Source: Planctomycetota bacterium
GTDB lineage: Bacteria > Planctomycetota > UBA1135 > GCA-002686595
NCBI GenBank assembly: GCA_029259655.1
Contig: JAJDET010000376.1
Location: 93,356-157,355 of the forward strand
Length of the DNA: 64,000 nucleotides
Reading direction: 5' to 3'
A program made the position numbers and the translations under genes. Positions within the stretch are counted from its first letter, which is position 1, and each line of letters begins with the position of its first letter. Shown in pieces: positions 1 to 8,137 of this stretch. Below the pieces are notes generated by a model. The model saw nothing but the letters and a program-made list of their open reading frames with translations. It searched no databases and was not told where the DNA came from.

Positions 1-1
1 C

Positions 2-907
2 CCCTACTGCTCGGTGACCTACAGGGACACCCACAAGAGGATCCGGCTCGAAGTCATCCAGGACTACGTCCGCAAGCTCAAGTCCCGAGGCTTGAAAGCG
101 GTGATCCTCACCGGCGGCGGCGAACCGACGGCCTACCCGCACGTCAACGCGCTGGTTCAGTGGCTGAAGCACGATCAGGGCTTGTCGGTCGCGCTCATCA
201 CTAACGGAACGCTCAGCCGGAAGCTGGACAGGGAGACGTGGCAGTGTTTCTCGTGGGTGCGCGTGTCCATCAACATCTTTGATGGCTGGCAGCGTCGCAT
301 TGACCTTCCTGTCCATGAGCTCGCAGAGGATTGCGTGGTCGGCTGTTCGATGGTCGTCACGGTTGAGCACGAGGCGACGGAGGCCCCTCGAGATCGAGTT
401 CAGCTGCTCCAAGAAGTCGCAAAGGTCGCTCGAAGGATGGGCGCCAAGTACGTGCGCCTCCTCCCCAACTGCCTGCTCAAACAGGAGGACTTGGTTCCTC
501 AGCACCGAGCGCTCGACCTTCTCCTTGAGGAAGTCGACGACGACATCTTCTTCCATCAGCACAAGGTCCACGGGGCGCCCACGTCCGCCGTCTGTCATCA
601 GTCCTACTTCCGACCCTATTTGTCGGAGGAGGTGTTCGGAGAGAGTGGCGAGCCGGGAGCGGTCTACCCCTGTGACTCACTCGTCCTGAACGAATCGCAC
701 CAGCACTTCCACGAGAGGTTCCAGCTGTGCGCTCCTGGCGACGTGCTCAAGTTCCTCGACCGTGAGCTGAGTCCTCGGTTTTCTCCGTACATGCACTGCT
801 CTGGTTGCGTGTTCACGAGGAGCGTGGAGATGCTCGGAGAGTGGCGAGCACACGGCGGCGGCAGGTTCGACGAGATTGGCGCGCTTGAACACGAGGAATT
901 CGTTTGA
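2..907 (+). CDS. Radical SAM/SPASM-domain protein, 5' end cut by window edge
   Basis: The frame is open to the left edge. The first readable residues are PYCS, and this cysteine fits the last cysteine of the CxxxCxxC motif that holds the 4Fe-4S cluster of radical SAM enzymes; the first two would lie outside the window. The next landmark, TGGGEPTAYP, matches the GGEP SAM-binding motif. The C-terminal third has spaced cysteines (CHQS, YPCDS, QLCAP, HCSGC) resembling a SPASM/twitch domain for auxiliary Fe-S clusters. A GTG at 14 could be read as a start but would remove the cluster motif. It overlaps the methyltransferase gene by one base (TGATG). Radical SAM enzymes carry out difficult modifications of peptides, nucleosides or sugars; the substrate cannot be told from the sequence. 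Confidence 0.8.
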   Translation, partial: PYCSVTYRDTHKRIRLEVIQDYVRKLKSRGLKAVILTGGGEPTAYPHVNALVQWLKHDQGLSVALITNGTLSRKLDRETWQCFSWVRVSINIFDGWQRRIDLPVHELAEDCVVGCSMVVTVEHEATEAPRDRVQLLQEVAKVARRMGAKYVRLLPNCLLKQEDLVPQHRALDLLLEEVDDDIFFHQHKVHGAPTSAVCHQSYFRPYLSEEVFGESGEPGAVYPCDSLVLNESHQHFHERFQLCAPGDVLKFLDRELSPRFSPYMHCSGCVFTRSVEMLGEWRAHGGGRFDEIGALEHEEFV

Positions 908-1545
908 TGTCGTCGTCTGACTACGACCGGGACTACTACGAAAACGGACCGGACACCGGCAAGAGCCTGTACAAGGATTACCGGTGGTTGCCGGAAATGA
1001 CTCTTCCGTTCTGTCACGAACTGATCGTCAACCTCGGTATCGAGAAGACGTCGCGCGTGCTGGACGTGGGGTGCGCGAAGGGGTTCTACGTCAAAGGACT
1101 TCGTATGCTCGGGATCGACGCGTACGGAGTTGACATCAGCGCGTACGCCATCGATCACTCGCATCCTGACGCCAGGGAGTTCCTCACCCGCGTTGACCGA
1201 CTTCAGGATTACCGCGCCCCGCACAGCTACCATTGGATCCTCGCGAAGGACGTCCTTGAGCACATCCCCTACTCAGAGATTGACGAGGTGCTCGAGAAGC
1301 TACGGGAGCTCAGCATCAACCTCTTTGCGATCATCCCTCTCGCAAGGAGAGGGAAGTACATCATCGAGTCCCATGAGGACGACCCCACGCACCACATTCG
1401 GGAGTCCGCCGAGTGGTGGGAGAAGAAGCTCAAAGAGGCCAAGTTCCCGTTCGTCAGGTCGGTTTGTCACCTCGATCACATGAAGGAGAGGTACCGTGGA
1501 ACTGCAGGAGGAACAGGATTCTTTCGAACTGGCCCCAGTATTTAA
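907..1545 (+). CDS. Class I SAM-dependent methyltransferase
   Basis: 212 residues. The Rossmann-fold SAM-binding motif I is VLDVGCAKG at residues 51-59, followed by an acidic motif II region (YGVDIS) and a KDVLEHIP motif typical of small-molecule or sugar methyltransferases (Methyltransf_11/23-like). A DPTHH segment lies near the C-terminus. The ATG at 907 overlaps the stop of the radical SAM gene; a TTG three bases upstream is less likely. It sits between a radical SAM gene and a glycosyltransferase-like gene, so the three probably act on one substrate. Whether that is DNA, protein or glycan is not shown. Confidence 0.85.
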   Translation: MSSSDYDRDYYENGPDTGKSLYKDYRWLPEMTLPFCHELIVNLGIEKTSRVLDVGCAKGFYVKGLRMLGIDAYGVDISAYAIDHSHPDAREFLTRVDRLQDYRAPHSYHWILAKDVLEHIPYSEIDEVLEKLRELSINLFAIIPLARRGKYIIESHEDDPTHHIRESAEWWEKKLKEAKFPFVRSVCHLDHMKERYRGTAGGTGFFRTGPSI

Positions 1546-2260
1546 CCAGCTGCTCGTTTGCATCCCGATGCACAACTATTCGGAGGGAGTTCTCCGGATC
1601 ATGGATTGGTTGGAGACGAGCCCCGCGATGTCGCGAGTCTCCTGGTCAGCGGTCATCTTCAACGACGCGTCCGATCTCGAGGACGTGTCGCCCGTTCGAC
1701 TCAGAGTCAAGAAGGACAAGGGTGACCGCTATGTGCTCATGGGGGTTCCCGGACCAGAGTCCGGCGGCCCGAGGTACGCAGTCAGGAGATCCGGCGAGCT
1801 CGCGATAGCTGGCAGACACGAGTTCGTGCTGGTGGTTGAGACGGACGCTGTTCCGGACAACGCTGCGTTCACATCCATGCTCAAGGCGTTTCGGTCGCCC
1901 ATCCGCGGCGTCCCCGACGTGCCGGGCGTGGTGTCCGCCTCACCGGTGTACGTCTGGCCGGGCACGACGCGTTCCTGCTACCCCACCAACCCAAACTGGT
2001 TCACAACGGGGCACGGCAACTGCTACCGTAGAATCGACGACCGCAAGCTGGGGAAGCTCGCCCTGGCCGATGCAGTCCCGTTCCTGTTCAGCCTTTGGAG
2101 GCCTCACGGGCTCCTCGAGATCGACGACTCCATGCCTAAGCTCATGCACCTGGACACGGCGCTCGGGCTCAAGCTGACGGCCCAAGGCCATGCGCACCTC
2201 AGGCTCCTTGGGAATTACGTGGGCCACGCCGATGGCGGGGCCAAGAGTAGGAAGCCGTAG
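1496..2260 (+). CDS. GT-A-like glycosyltransferase-related protein
   Basis: 254 residues. The N-terminal stretch LLVCIPMHNYSEG, then a strand with VIFNDASD and an acidic ETD at about residues 115-117 preceded by hydrophobics (VLVV), follow the GT-A glycosyltransferase pattern of nucleotide-sugar binding and a DxD-like metal site. The ETD is a variant of DxD, so enzymatic activity is inferred rather than certain. The GTG start at 1496 is chosen because AAGGAGAGG lies five bases upstream. The gene overlaps the end of the methyltransferase by 50 bases. Together with its neighbours it suggests a modification cassette beside the packaging genes. Confidence 0.6.
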   Translation: MELQEEQDSFELAPVFNQLLVCIPMHNYSEGVLRIMDWLETSPAMSRVSWSAVIFNDASDLEDVSPVRLRVKKDKGDRYVLMGVPGPESGGPRYAVRRSGELAIAGRHEFVLVVETDAVPDNAAFTSMLKAFRSPIRGVPDVPGVVSASPVYVWPGTTRSCYPTNPNWFTTGHGNCYRRIDDRKLGKLALADAVPFLFSLWRPHGLLEIDDSMPKLMHLDTALGLKLTAQGHAHLRLLGNYVGHADGGAKSRKP

Positions 2261-2263
2261 CCC

Positions 2264-2428
2264 GTGGGACGCCGAAGAGTGAGGCCGATCGTTTCGACCA
2301 AGAAGCGACGTCCCGGAAGACCGACGATCAACCCGCCTCCGGAGGGCCCGCGGTCGATCCCAAAGGCTCCCCGAGCTCCGTCCGCGCCTAAGCCTCCGAA
2401 GCCGCGAAGGCCTAATAGGAAGTACTGA
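2264..2428 (+). CDS. Short basic, proline-rich protein
   Basis: A 54-residue frame starting with GTG at 2264 and ending with TGA at 2426-2428. It fills the gap between the glycosyltransferase-like gene and TerL almost exactly. The product is about half Arg, Lys and Pro (begins MGRRRVRP, ends PRRPNRKY), is predicted to be disordered and strongly basic, and could bind nucleic acid. AGGAAG upstream is a weak ribosome site. Its position directly before TerL is where small terminases often sit, but it shows no HTH and I do not claim that role. Confidence 0.45.
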   Translation: MGRRRVRPIVSTKKRRPGRPTINPPPEGPRSIPKAPRAPSAPKPPKPRRPNRKY

Positions 2429-2431
2429 CAG

Positions 2432-4198
2432 ATGGGCGGCAAGAGCAGTGGTCGGCGAAAGACCGCAGACGCCATGCTGGGAGCGCAAGCTGTTGAGAGG
2501 GTGGTCACGAACTCTCAGCAGCGCTCTCTTCTGATGGAACTGCAGCTCCTTGAGACGGAGGTCCGCCGCAGGGACAGCGTCGTCGATCCGACCACGTATG
2601 ACCTCCCCGTGCTGAACTTCCCGCAAGAAGAAGGCGAGACCGACGAGGCTTACGCCGAACGACAGAATACGGCGATCGCCGATTGCATCGACGGCCATCT
2701 GCGGTTCAAGAAGGACGGAACCTTCCGCAAGGTGGTGTTGATCCCAAGGATGCTCGAGTTCATTGCGGACTTGTTCTTCGCACGGGTGGACATGGCCATC
2801 CTGTGGAAGCCGCGAGGATCTGGTGGGTCACTTGCAGCGGCGGTGCTGATCTTCTTGGTGAACGTCTACCACCGGAAGTCTTTCGTCAACATCGCGGGCT
2901 CGGGTGAGCAGTCCCTGGCTGTCTACGAGTACATCCGCGGGTTCTGGGACTACCTTGCCGAGTTCAAGAGGAACATGATCCTCGGCGAGCCGTTGGCGAT
3001 GAAGATCACTCTAATCAACGGTGTGTACGTGAAGTGCATTACTGGATCGGAGAAGGCGGCTCGTGGAAAGCACCCGAGTTGCCTCATGGTCGACGAGGCT
3101 TGCCAGAGAGACGAGCGGACCGACCTCGCGCTGGCTGCGGCGATGCAGACGCCGATGTCAGAGCCCGATCGCATGATTGTGCTTGTGTCGACGTTCCACC
3201 ATCCGACAGGGCTGTTCCAAGAGCACTGGGATTACGCCGACGAGAAGGGGTTCACCAAGTACAAGTGGACGATCTTCGAAACGATGGCCCAGTGCCATCA
3301 GGGGATGAATACGGCGACCGAGGAAGATCCTAAAGCTCTCAACCACTGCAAGACTTCGTGTCCGTTGACGAGGAAGGTGGCCGTACGGGATAAGCAGGGG
3401 GTGATCATCGACTGGGCGTTCAAGGGATGCAACGGCGTCGCTCGAGACACGCACGGATTCCAGACTTACGATCAGGTGCGCAAGGCCAAGAACATGAACG
3501 CCGGGTCGTCGACGTTCGAAATCGAGTACGAGGGCGAGCGGCCGGAGTTCGGGACGAACATCTACGCGCCGGCGAAGATCGATGCCGCTGTTTCTCGTTG
3601 TCCTGTTGACGATGCAGGCCGATCGTACATCGAGTGGGATTACGAGAGCCCGAAAGCGATCGGCGTTGACTGGGGTCTGCAGGAGACTGCGTTGGTCTTG
3701 CTTTCTCTGGAAAGAGGGCGCGGCTACGCAGGGGTCATGGAGTATCTGCAGCTGACTGGAAAGCTGGTCCCTGAAGTGGCTCGGTACCTCGACGAGTGGC
3801 ACGCCACCTACTCTCCCAGCGGTAAGACCATTCCGGTGTTCGCCGATTACTCTCACCCCTACAACAACATTGAACTCGGGCAGCGTGGGTTCGAGGTGGT
3901 GGACGTACCCTTCCAGCGCTACAAGGATTTCGGGATCGGAAACCTGGGCCGCTACTTCGAGTATGAGCGGATCAGAGTTCTTCCCGGTTTTGCAGTCTTG
4001 GTGAGGCAGCTGCATGCCTATCGCTACGGCCGTGACGGGAAGCCCGTCAAGAAGGATGACCATGGGCCGGATGCCCTCCTCTGCGCTATGATGGCCTTCC
4101 GCTTCACCGAGACTTTTCCAGAAGACATCTTCACGTCCGAAAACGTCGACGCGGACGCAGAGGGCGAGCTCAAGAGCGAAGAGGTCATGGAGTTCTGA
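2432..4198 (+). CDS. terL: Terminase large subunit (packaging ATPase and nuclease)
   Basis: 588 residues, the usual length. ATPase part: a Walker A-like segment WKPRGSGGS at 125-133 in which the expected Lys (GK[S/T]) is Gly, Walker B CLMVDEA ending D221/E222, and a coupling motif LVSTFHHPTG around 252. Nuclease part (RNase H-like): D413 in GVDWG, D472 in VFADYS, and D547 in DDHGPDAL, the three metal-binding acidic positions. An insert between the domains carries cysteines C288, C306, C310 and C333 that could bind zinc. ATG at 2432 follows AGGAAG. The missing Walker A lysine is the one oddity; K126 just upstream might substitute, as in deviant Walker A motifs. Confidence 0.93.
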   Translation: MGGKSSGRRKTADAMLGAQAVERVVTNSQQRSLLMELQLLETEVRRRDSVVDPTTYDLPVLNFPQEEGETDEAYAERQNTAIADCIDGHLRFKKDGTFRKVVLIPRMLEFIADLFFARVDMAILWKPRGSGGSLAAAVLIFLVNVYHRKSFVNIAGSGEQSLAVYEYIRGFWDYLAEFKRNMILGEPLAMKITLINGVYVKCITGSEKAARGKHPSCLMVDEACQRDERTDLALAAAMQTPMSEPDRMIVLVSTFHHPTGLFQEHWDYADEKGFTKYKWTIFETMAQCHQGMNTATEEDPKALNHCKTSCPLTRKVAVRDKQGVIIDWAFKGCNGVARDTHGFQTYDQVRKAKNMNAGSSTFEIEYEGERPEFGTNIYAPAKIDAAVSRCPVDDAGRSYIEWDYESPKAIGVDWGLQETALVLLSLERGRGYAGVMEYLQLTGKLVPEVARYLDEWHATYSPSGKTIPVFADYSHPYNNIELGQRGFEVVDVPFQRYKDFGIGNLGRYFEYERIRVLPGFAVLVRQLHAYRYGRDGKPVKKDDHGPDALLCAMMAFRFTETFPEDIFTSENVDADAEGELKSEEVMEF

Positions 4199-6075
4199 TG
4201 CCCACCGACACCCTGATAGATCCCATCGACGCTCTTCAGGCATCTGAGAACATCGACGTCTTCGAGGTCGGGCAGGTCCCGGATAGCGCCGAGATCGGCG
4301 GGAGCCGAGTTCTCAAAGCGATCCTCGTGGCCGGCAAGGTCTCCGAGCCCCCCGGCTCATCGGGACAGCTCCCCCCAGAGGACGGTGGGAGTCACTTCCA
4401 GGGCCTCGACGTCGTCGATCCTCCGTACAACCCGGGCCTCTGGGCCCTGGTCCCCGAACAGAACACCCGGCTCGGCAGAGCGATCAACACCTGGGCCAGG
4501 AACACCGTCGGCCTGGGGTGGCGGATCATCGCGCAGGACCCCGAGGGGAACGCGGTTGACAAGGAGGAGCTCGAGGCTCAGCCGGGGCTCAAGGAGAAGT
4601 TCGAGTCCGAGCGCCGACAGCTCCAGGCCCTGTTCATGTTCCCGAACAGGGAGATGCCGTTCACCCGAGTCCTCTTTGACGTGAAGCGAGACGAAGAGGC
4701 CACCGGCAACGGCTACCTCGAGGTTGTACGAAACGCCGTGGGCGTGATCACCGGGCTGTATCACATCCCTTCGCATACCATGCGAGTGCGGAAGAAGGGG
4801 CTGGGGTTTGTCCAGCTTCGCGGGCTCAATGCGTCTCCGACCACGGTCACCTTCTCGGTGTCCGAAGGCGGAACCCCGCAGAGGCGCTACTTCAAGAACT
4901 TCGGTGATCCCCGCGTAATCCACCGAATTACAGGCAAGCCCAGCAACGGCCGCCTCGGAGTCAAGAAGCGCGCCACCGAGATCATCCACTTCAAGGTCTC
5001 CACCGCGAGGTCGCAGCTGTACGGAGCTCCTCGCTACGTGTCGACGGCGCCGGCCACCACGGGCAACCGGTTGGCGGCGGAACGCAACGTCAACTTCTTC
5101 GACAACGACGCGGTTCCGAGGGGAATCATCTTCGTCACCGGCGGCAAACTCGACACGCGGTCAGTTGGCCGGATCGAGAAGTTCATCCGGGCCAAGAGTC
5201 AGGGCGTGGAGAACTCGGGTCGTCTTCTGGTGCTGCAGCTCGAGTCCAAGCGCACGGCCATGGGTGAGGAAGGCTCGGCGGCGATGCACTTCCAGCCGCT
5301 CACGGTCGGGGTGACCGAAGATGCTTCTTTCCTGTCGTACAGAGCGGCCAACGACGAAGAGATTCGCGAGGCGTTCGGTCTCGCAGAGAGCTTCTTCCGG
5401 ACCGACACCGTCAACAGGGCGAGCGCGGAGATCGGCAGGCAGACCACGAACGAGCAGGAGTTCGAGCCCGACCGTTTGGAGAAGGAGTTCCTGCTGAACC
5501 ACACCATCGCCTCCGACCCCAACTGGGAGGGCGGGCCGATGTCGGTTGCGCGACTCCAGTTCCGCAGACCGCAGATCGCGGACCCCTCGGAAAAGGCGAG
5601 GATCAACACACTTTACGCAGGTGCTGGCGGGCTGACCCCCAACGACCTGCGCAGAGAGCTCGGCAAGGATCCGTACCCCGATGAGTTCACGTTCGCAGAC
5701 AAACCTCTGCCATGGGCACTTGCGGAGCTGAAGGCCCAAGTTGTAGGCTTGAACGGGATCCCAGCGCCTATCCCTGTCCCGGAGACTCCGGGTGAGGCGG
5801 GAGGCGGTGGCGATGAGGGGGCCAAGAGCGCGGCTGAGCAGCAGCGGCGAGCAGCGGCCTTCCTGGCAGAGATGGGTGATCCGCTGGATCACTTCTTCAG
5901 AATGGTCGAGGGCGTTCGACAAGAAGTCGTTGCCGACGACCAAGATGGCAGGCTGGATAGTCTGCTCAAGGAGGTCAGGGATGACCTCACTTCTCTGCGA
6001 ACTTTGACGCGCAAGTCGATGGACACGGGCAGAAGTCCCGGCCGACGCAATAACGGATCAGGGTTCCGCTACTAA
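4198..6075 (+). CDS. Portal protein
   Basis: 625 residues, overlapping the TerL stop by one base. The segments NFFDNDAVPRGII, FRTDTVNRASAE and the following EKEFL helix match the Phage_portal family of HK97/PBSX-type portals, which form the dodecameric ring at one head vertex. The C-terminus is Gly/Ala-rich and then helical (DGRLDSLLKEVRDDL), probably a coiled coil facing the head interior. Position between TerL and the protease confirms the role. Confidence 0.9.
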   Translation: MPTDTLIDPIDALQASENIDVFEVGQVPDSAEIGGSRVLKAILVAGKVSEPPGSSGQLPPEDGGSHFQGLDVVDPPYNPGLWALVPEQNTRLGRAINTWARNTVGLGWRIIAQDPEGNAVDKEELEAQPGLKEKFESERRQLQALFMFPNREMPFTRVLFDVKRDEEATGNGYLEVVRNAVGVITGLYHIPSHTMRVRKKGLGFVQLRGLNASPTTVTFSVSEGGTPQRRYFKNFGDPRVIHRITGKPSNGRLGVKKRATEIIHFKVSTARSQLYGAPRYVSTAPATTGNRLAAERNVNFFDNDAVPRGIIFVTGGKLDTRSVGRIEKFIRAKSQGVENSGRLLVLQLESKRTAMGEEGSAAMHFQPLTVGVTEDASFLSYRAANDEEIREAFGLAESFFRTDTVNRASAEIGRQTTNEQEFEPDRLEKEFLLNHTIASDPNWEGGPMSVARLQFRRPQIADPSEKARINTLYAGAGGLTPNDLRRELGKDPYPDEFTFADKPLPWALAELKAQVVGLNGIPAPIPVPETPGEAGGGGDEGAKSAAEQQRRAAAFLAEMGDPLDHFFRMVEGVRQEVVADDQDGRLDSLLKEVRDDLTSLRTLTRKSMDTGRSPGRRNNGSGFRY

Positions 6076-6095
6076 CCCGGTCAACGCAACGGCAC

Positions 6096-6115
6096 GCCGA
6101 TCCAGGGCGATCGGC
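6096..6115 (+). other. Perfect 7-bp hairpin upstream of protease gene
   Basis: GCCGATC, a six-base loop CAGGGC, then GATCGGC. It sits in the 53-base gap between the portal and protease genes, directly before the ribosome site CGGAGA. There is no T-run, so it may act as an RNA processing or stabilising element rather than a terminator. Confidence 0.35.
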
Positions 6116-6128
6116 ACGGAGACTCTCG

Positions 6129-8072
6129 ATGGCAGACGTTGCCTTCGACCTCGACTTCAAGCAAGCGTTCGTCAACAAGGACCGCGGCGGCAAGCTGTGC
6201 GTCGTTGGCGTCGCCAGCGATGACCTCCCGGACGCCCAGCGCGAGCGCGTCACGTCTGGGTGCTTGGAGAAGTGGGCGGGCCAGTGCAGAGAGGGCTTGC
6301 CGCTCCTGGACAGTCATTCAGGGACCTTCCCTTTCGGCGTCTCCTATGACGGAGTCGTGAAGAAGGGCGGAGAAGGTCAGAGCGAGCTCGAGGTTCATTT
6401 CGAGCTCGACCCCGAATACCCGCAAGCGCGGACGCTCTTCGCCGAGCTGCAGAAGGGCTCGTGCGATAAGCAGATGAGCATCGGGGGAGACCTCAACCTC
6501 GAGAACCCCGACTGCGTGAAGTTCGCAGTCCAGGACGACGGCACGATCCTCCGTGAGTTGGAGGACGTGGATCTCGAACACATCACCACGACACGCTCGT
6601 CACGCGCGGCCAACGAGAGGTCCGGCTTCTCAGCGGCCATCGTGAAGTCGCTCGACGCCTCTTATCAGCACATGATCAGCCCCCCGACCAAGTCGGAGGT
6701 GCAGGCAGGTGCAGCTGACGTGGAGAAGAGCGCCGACGCTCCGGCCGATGCTCCGGCTGACGCCCTCAGTGCAGTGCTGCACGCCTTTTCGCGCACTGGG
6801 GCAGACCCGTGGGACGGGCACTCCCATTTCGCTCGGGTGGATGGCAACGGCAACGGGATGACCGACGTGGAAGGGTCACCGCCGCACGCCCACACGATCC
6901 GCAAGGGCACGGTGATGGCGGTGAAGCTCCTTCCGGAGTACACGTCGAAGCACCCCGGCGATATCGACGCCGCGACCGAGGGCAGCGGTTTCATGCTGTC
7001 CCAGGTGGTCGACGAGGGTGGCGGCGAAGGGTCGTTCTCCATCCAGAAGACGGACAGCGAGCTCGACGTGATCAAGCCGCTGTCGGGGCACAGCGATCTT
7101 TCGATCCCCGAGAAAATCAGACGGCTGCCTGTGGAGAAGCAGAAGCAGTGGGTGCGGACCTTCAATCGGTCCTTCGCCTCTTGCATTGCGAAACACGGAG
7201 CAGGCGTGGAGGCCCCTGGCAGGACGCTCAGGGCCAAGAGCGAGAGCTTCGCGTTCGCGAGGGCGAACGCCGCCGTCGTCAAAGAGGAGAAGACCATGGA
7301 TCCTAAGAAGACCGTCGAGACGGCAGGAGGCGGAGCCGCAGTAGCGGTCGCCGAAGGCTCTTCCGTCAACGAAACCTCGCGGAATGCCGCGCTGGGGGCG
7401 GGGTTCCTCGCTGATCTCGGCAAGGCGCTCCTGAAGGACACCACCGGGGGCGATGACGCGCCCGCCGACACCGCCGCCGACGCGCCTGCCGACGCGGCAG
7501 CCGACGCGCCCGCCGACGCCGCCGCCGACACGGCCGCGGACAAGCCGGCGGTCGATGCCGATGCGGCCGCCGATGCGGGCGACGACGCCAGCACGGGCGA
7601 CGAGGGCGGCGGTGATGCCGCTGCCGAGGCCGCCGTGACCGCCATGAACGCCCTCGCCAAGGCCGGCGTGGCCGATGGCGACAAGGAGGGGGTCCGGCTC
7701 GCGGCCGTCCAGCTCCTGAAGGCTTCCGGCGCCGAAGACGTGGGCGAGTCCTTCCTCTCGGCTGCCGAGCGCGGCGGCACCCTGAAGGCCGAGCTGCTCT
7801 CCGAGCTCAAGGAGTTCGCGACGACCCTCGTGAAGGGCCTCGTCGCCACCGTCGAGAAGGTGGGCGGCGACACCGCAACGATCAACAAGTCCCTGGACGT
7901 ACTCAACAAGCGGATCGCCCGCGTCGAGGCCGTCGAGGGTGGAGGTGCCGGAGGAGATCCGGATGACGACAATGACATCGCGAAGACTCGCGCGTCCCAG
8001 GGCAAGGACCAGGGATGGGGTGGAATCTTCACCGCAGCGAGAACGACGGCCCTGAAGCAAAACCAGGGCTGA
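6129..8072 (+). CDS. Prohead protease fused to scaffold
   Basis: 647 residues. Residues 1-180 resemble HK97-type (U35) prohead proteases: DSHSG with H63, and KQMSIGG with S117 as the nucleophile. Residues about 225-260 form a His/Asp-rich module (DGHSH, DGNGNG, HAHT) that looks metal-binding. From residue 390 on the chain is scaffold-like: a long Ala/Asp/Pro repeat (DAPADAAAD units, about 440-500) and a helical C-terminus. The protease would cleave the scaffold and capsid N-termini during maturation. ATG at 6129 follows CGGAGA. An in-frame start at 7296 probably gives the scaffold as a separate product. Confidence 0.85.
   Translation: MADVAFDLDFKQAFVNKDRGGKLCVVGVASDDLPDAQRERVTSGCLEKWAGQCREGLPLLDSHSGTFPFGVSYDGVVKKGGEGQSELEVHFELDPEYPQARTLFAELQKGSCDKQMSIGGDLNLENPDCVKFAVQDDGTILRELEDVDLEHITTTRSSRAANERSGFSAAIVKSLDASYQHMISPPTKSEVQAGAADVEKSADAPADAPADALSAVLHAFSRTGADPWDGHSHFARVDGNGNGMTDVEGSPPHAHTIRKGTVMAVKLLPEYTSKHPGDIDAATEGSGFMLSQVVDEGGGEGSFSIQKTDSELDVIKPLSGHSDLSIPEKIRRLPVEKQKQWVRTFNRSFASCIAKHGAGVEAPGRTLRAKSESFAFARANAAVVKEEKTMDPKKTVETAGGGAAVAVAEGSSVNETSRNAALGAGFLADLGKALLKDTTGGDDAPADTAADAPADAAADAPADAAADTAADKPAVDADAAADAGDDASTGDEGGGDAAAEAAVTAMNALAKAGVADGDKEGVRLAAVQLLKASGAEDVGESFLSAAERGGTLKAELLSELKEFATTLVKGLVATVEKVGGDTATINKSLDVLNKRIARVEAVEGGGAGGDPDDDNDIAKTRASQGKDQGWGGIFTAARTTALKQNQG
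7296..8072 (+). CDS. Scaffold protein from nested in-frame start
   Basis: ATG at 7296 is in the same frame as the protease gene and is preceded by AAGAGGAGA at a six-base spacing, one of the better ribosome sites in the window. The product would be the 258 C-terminal residues: a short head, the Ala/Asp/Pro repeat and helices. Lambda C/Nu3 and related phages use this arrangement to make scaffold in excess over protease. The nested product is inferred; the start signals are seen directly. Confidence 0.6.
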   Translation: MDPKKTVETAGGGAAVAVAEGSSVNETSRNAALGAGFLADLGKALLKDTTGGDDAPADTAADAPADAAADAPADAAADTAADKPAVDADAAADAGDDASTGDEGGGDAAAEAAVTAMNALAKAGVADGDKEGVRLAAVQLLKASGAEDVGESFLSAAERGGTLKAELLSELKEFATTLVKGLVATVEKVGGDTATINKSLDVLNKRIARVEAVEGGGAGGDPDDDNDIAKTRASQGKDQGWGGIFTAARTTALKQNQG

Positions 8073-8084
8073 GCTCCCGAAGGT

Positions 8085-8102
8085 GACACCCGCTCAGGTG
8101 TC
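8085..8102 (+). other. Hairpin between scaffold and capsid genes
   Basis: GACACC, loop CGCTCA, GGTGTC: a six-bp perfect stem in the 65-base gap before the major capsid gene. There is no T-tract. It could protect or process the capsid mRNA. Confidence 0.3.
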
Positions 8103-8137
8103 TGGACCCTGACTCAGCAGATCAAGGAAAAACCGAG

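Noticed and set aside
14..16. GTG near the left edge as start of the radical SAM gene
   Set aside because: The frame is open upstream to the edge, and starting here would remove the last cysteine of the Fe-S motif.
7450..7620. Tandem DNA repeat as a mobile or regulatory repeat
   Set aside because: The repetition follows from codons for the Ala/Asp/Pro scaffold repeat and has no fixed unit outside the reading frame.
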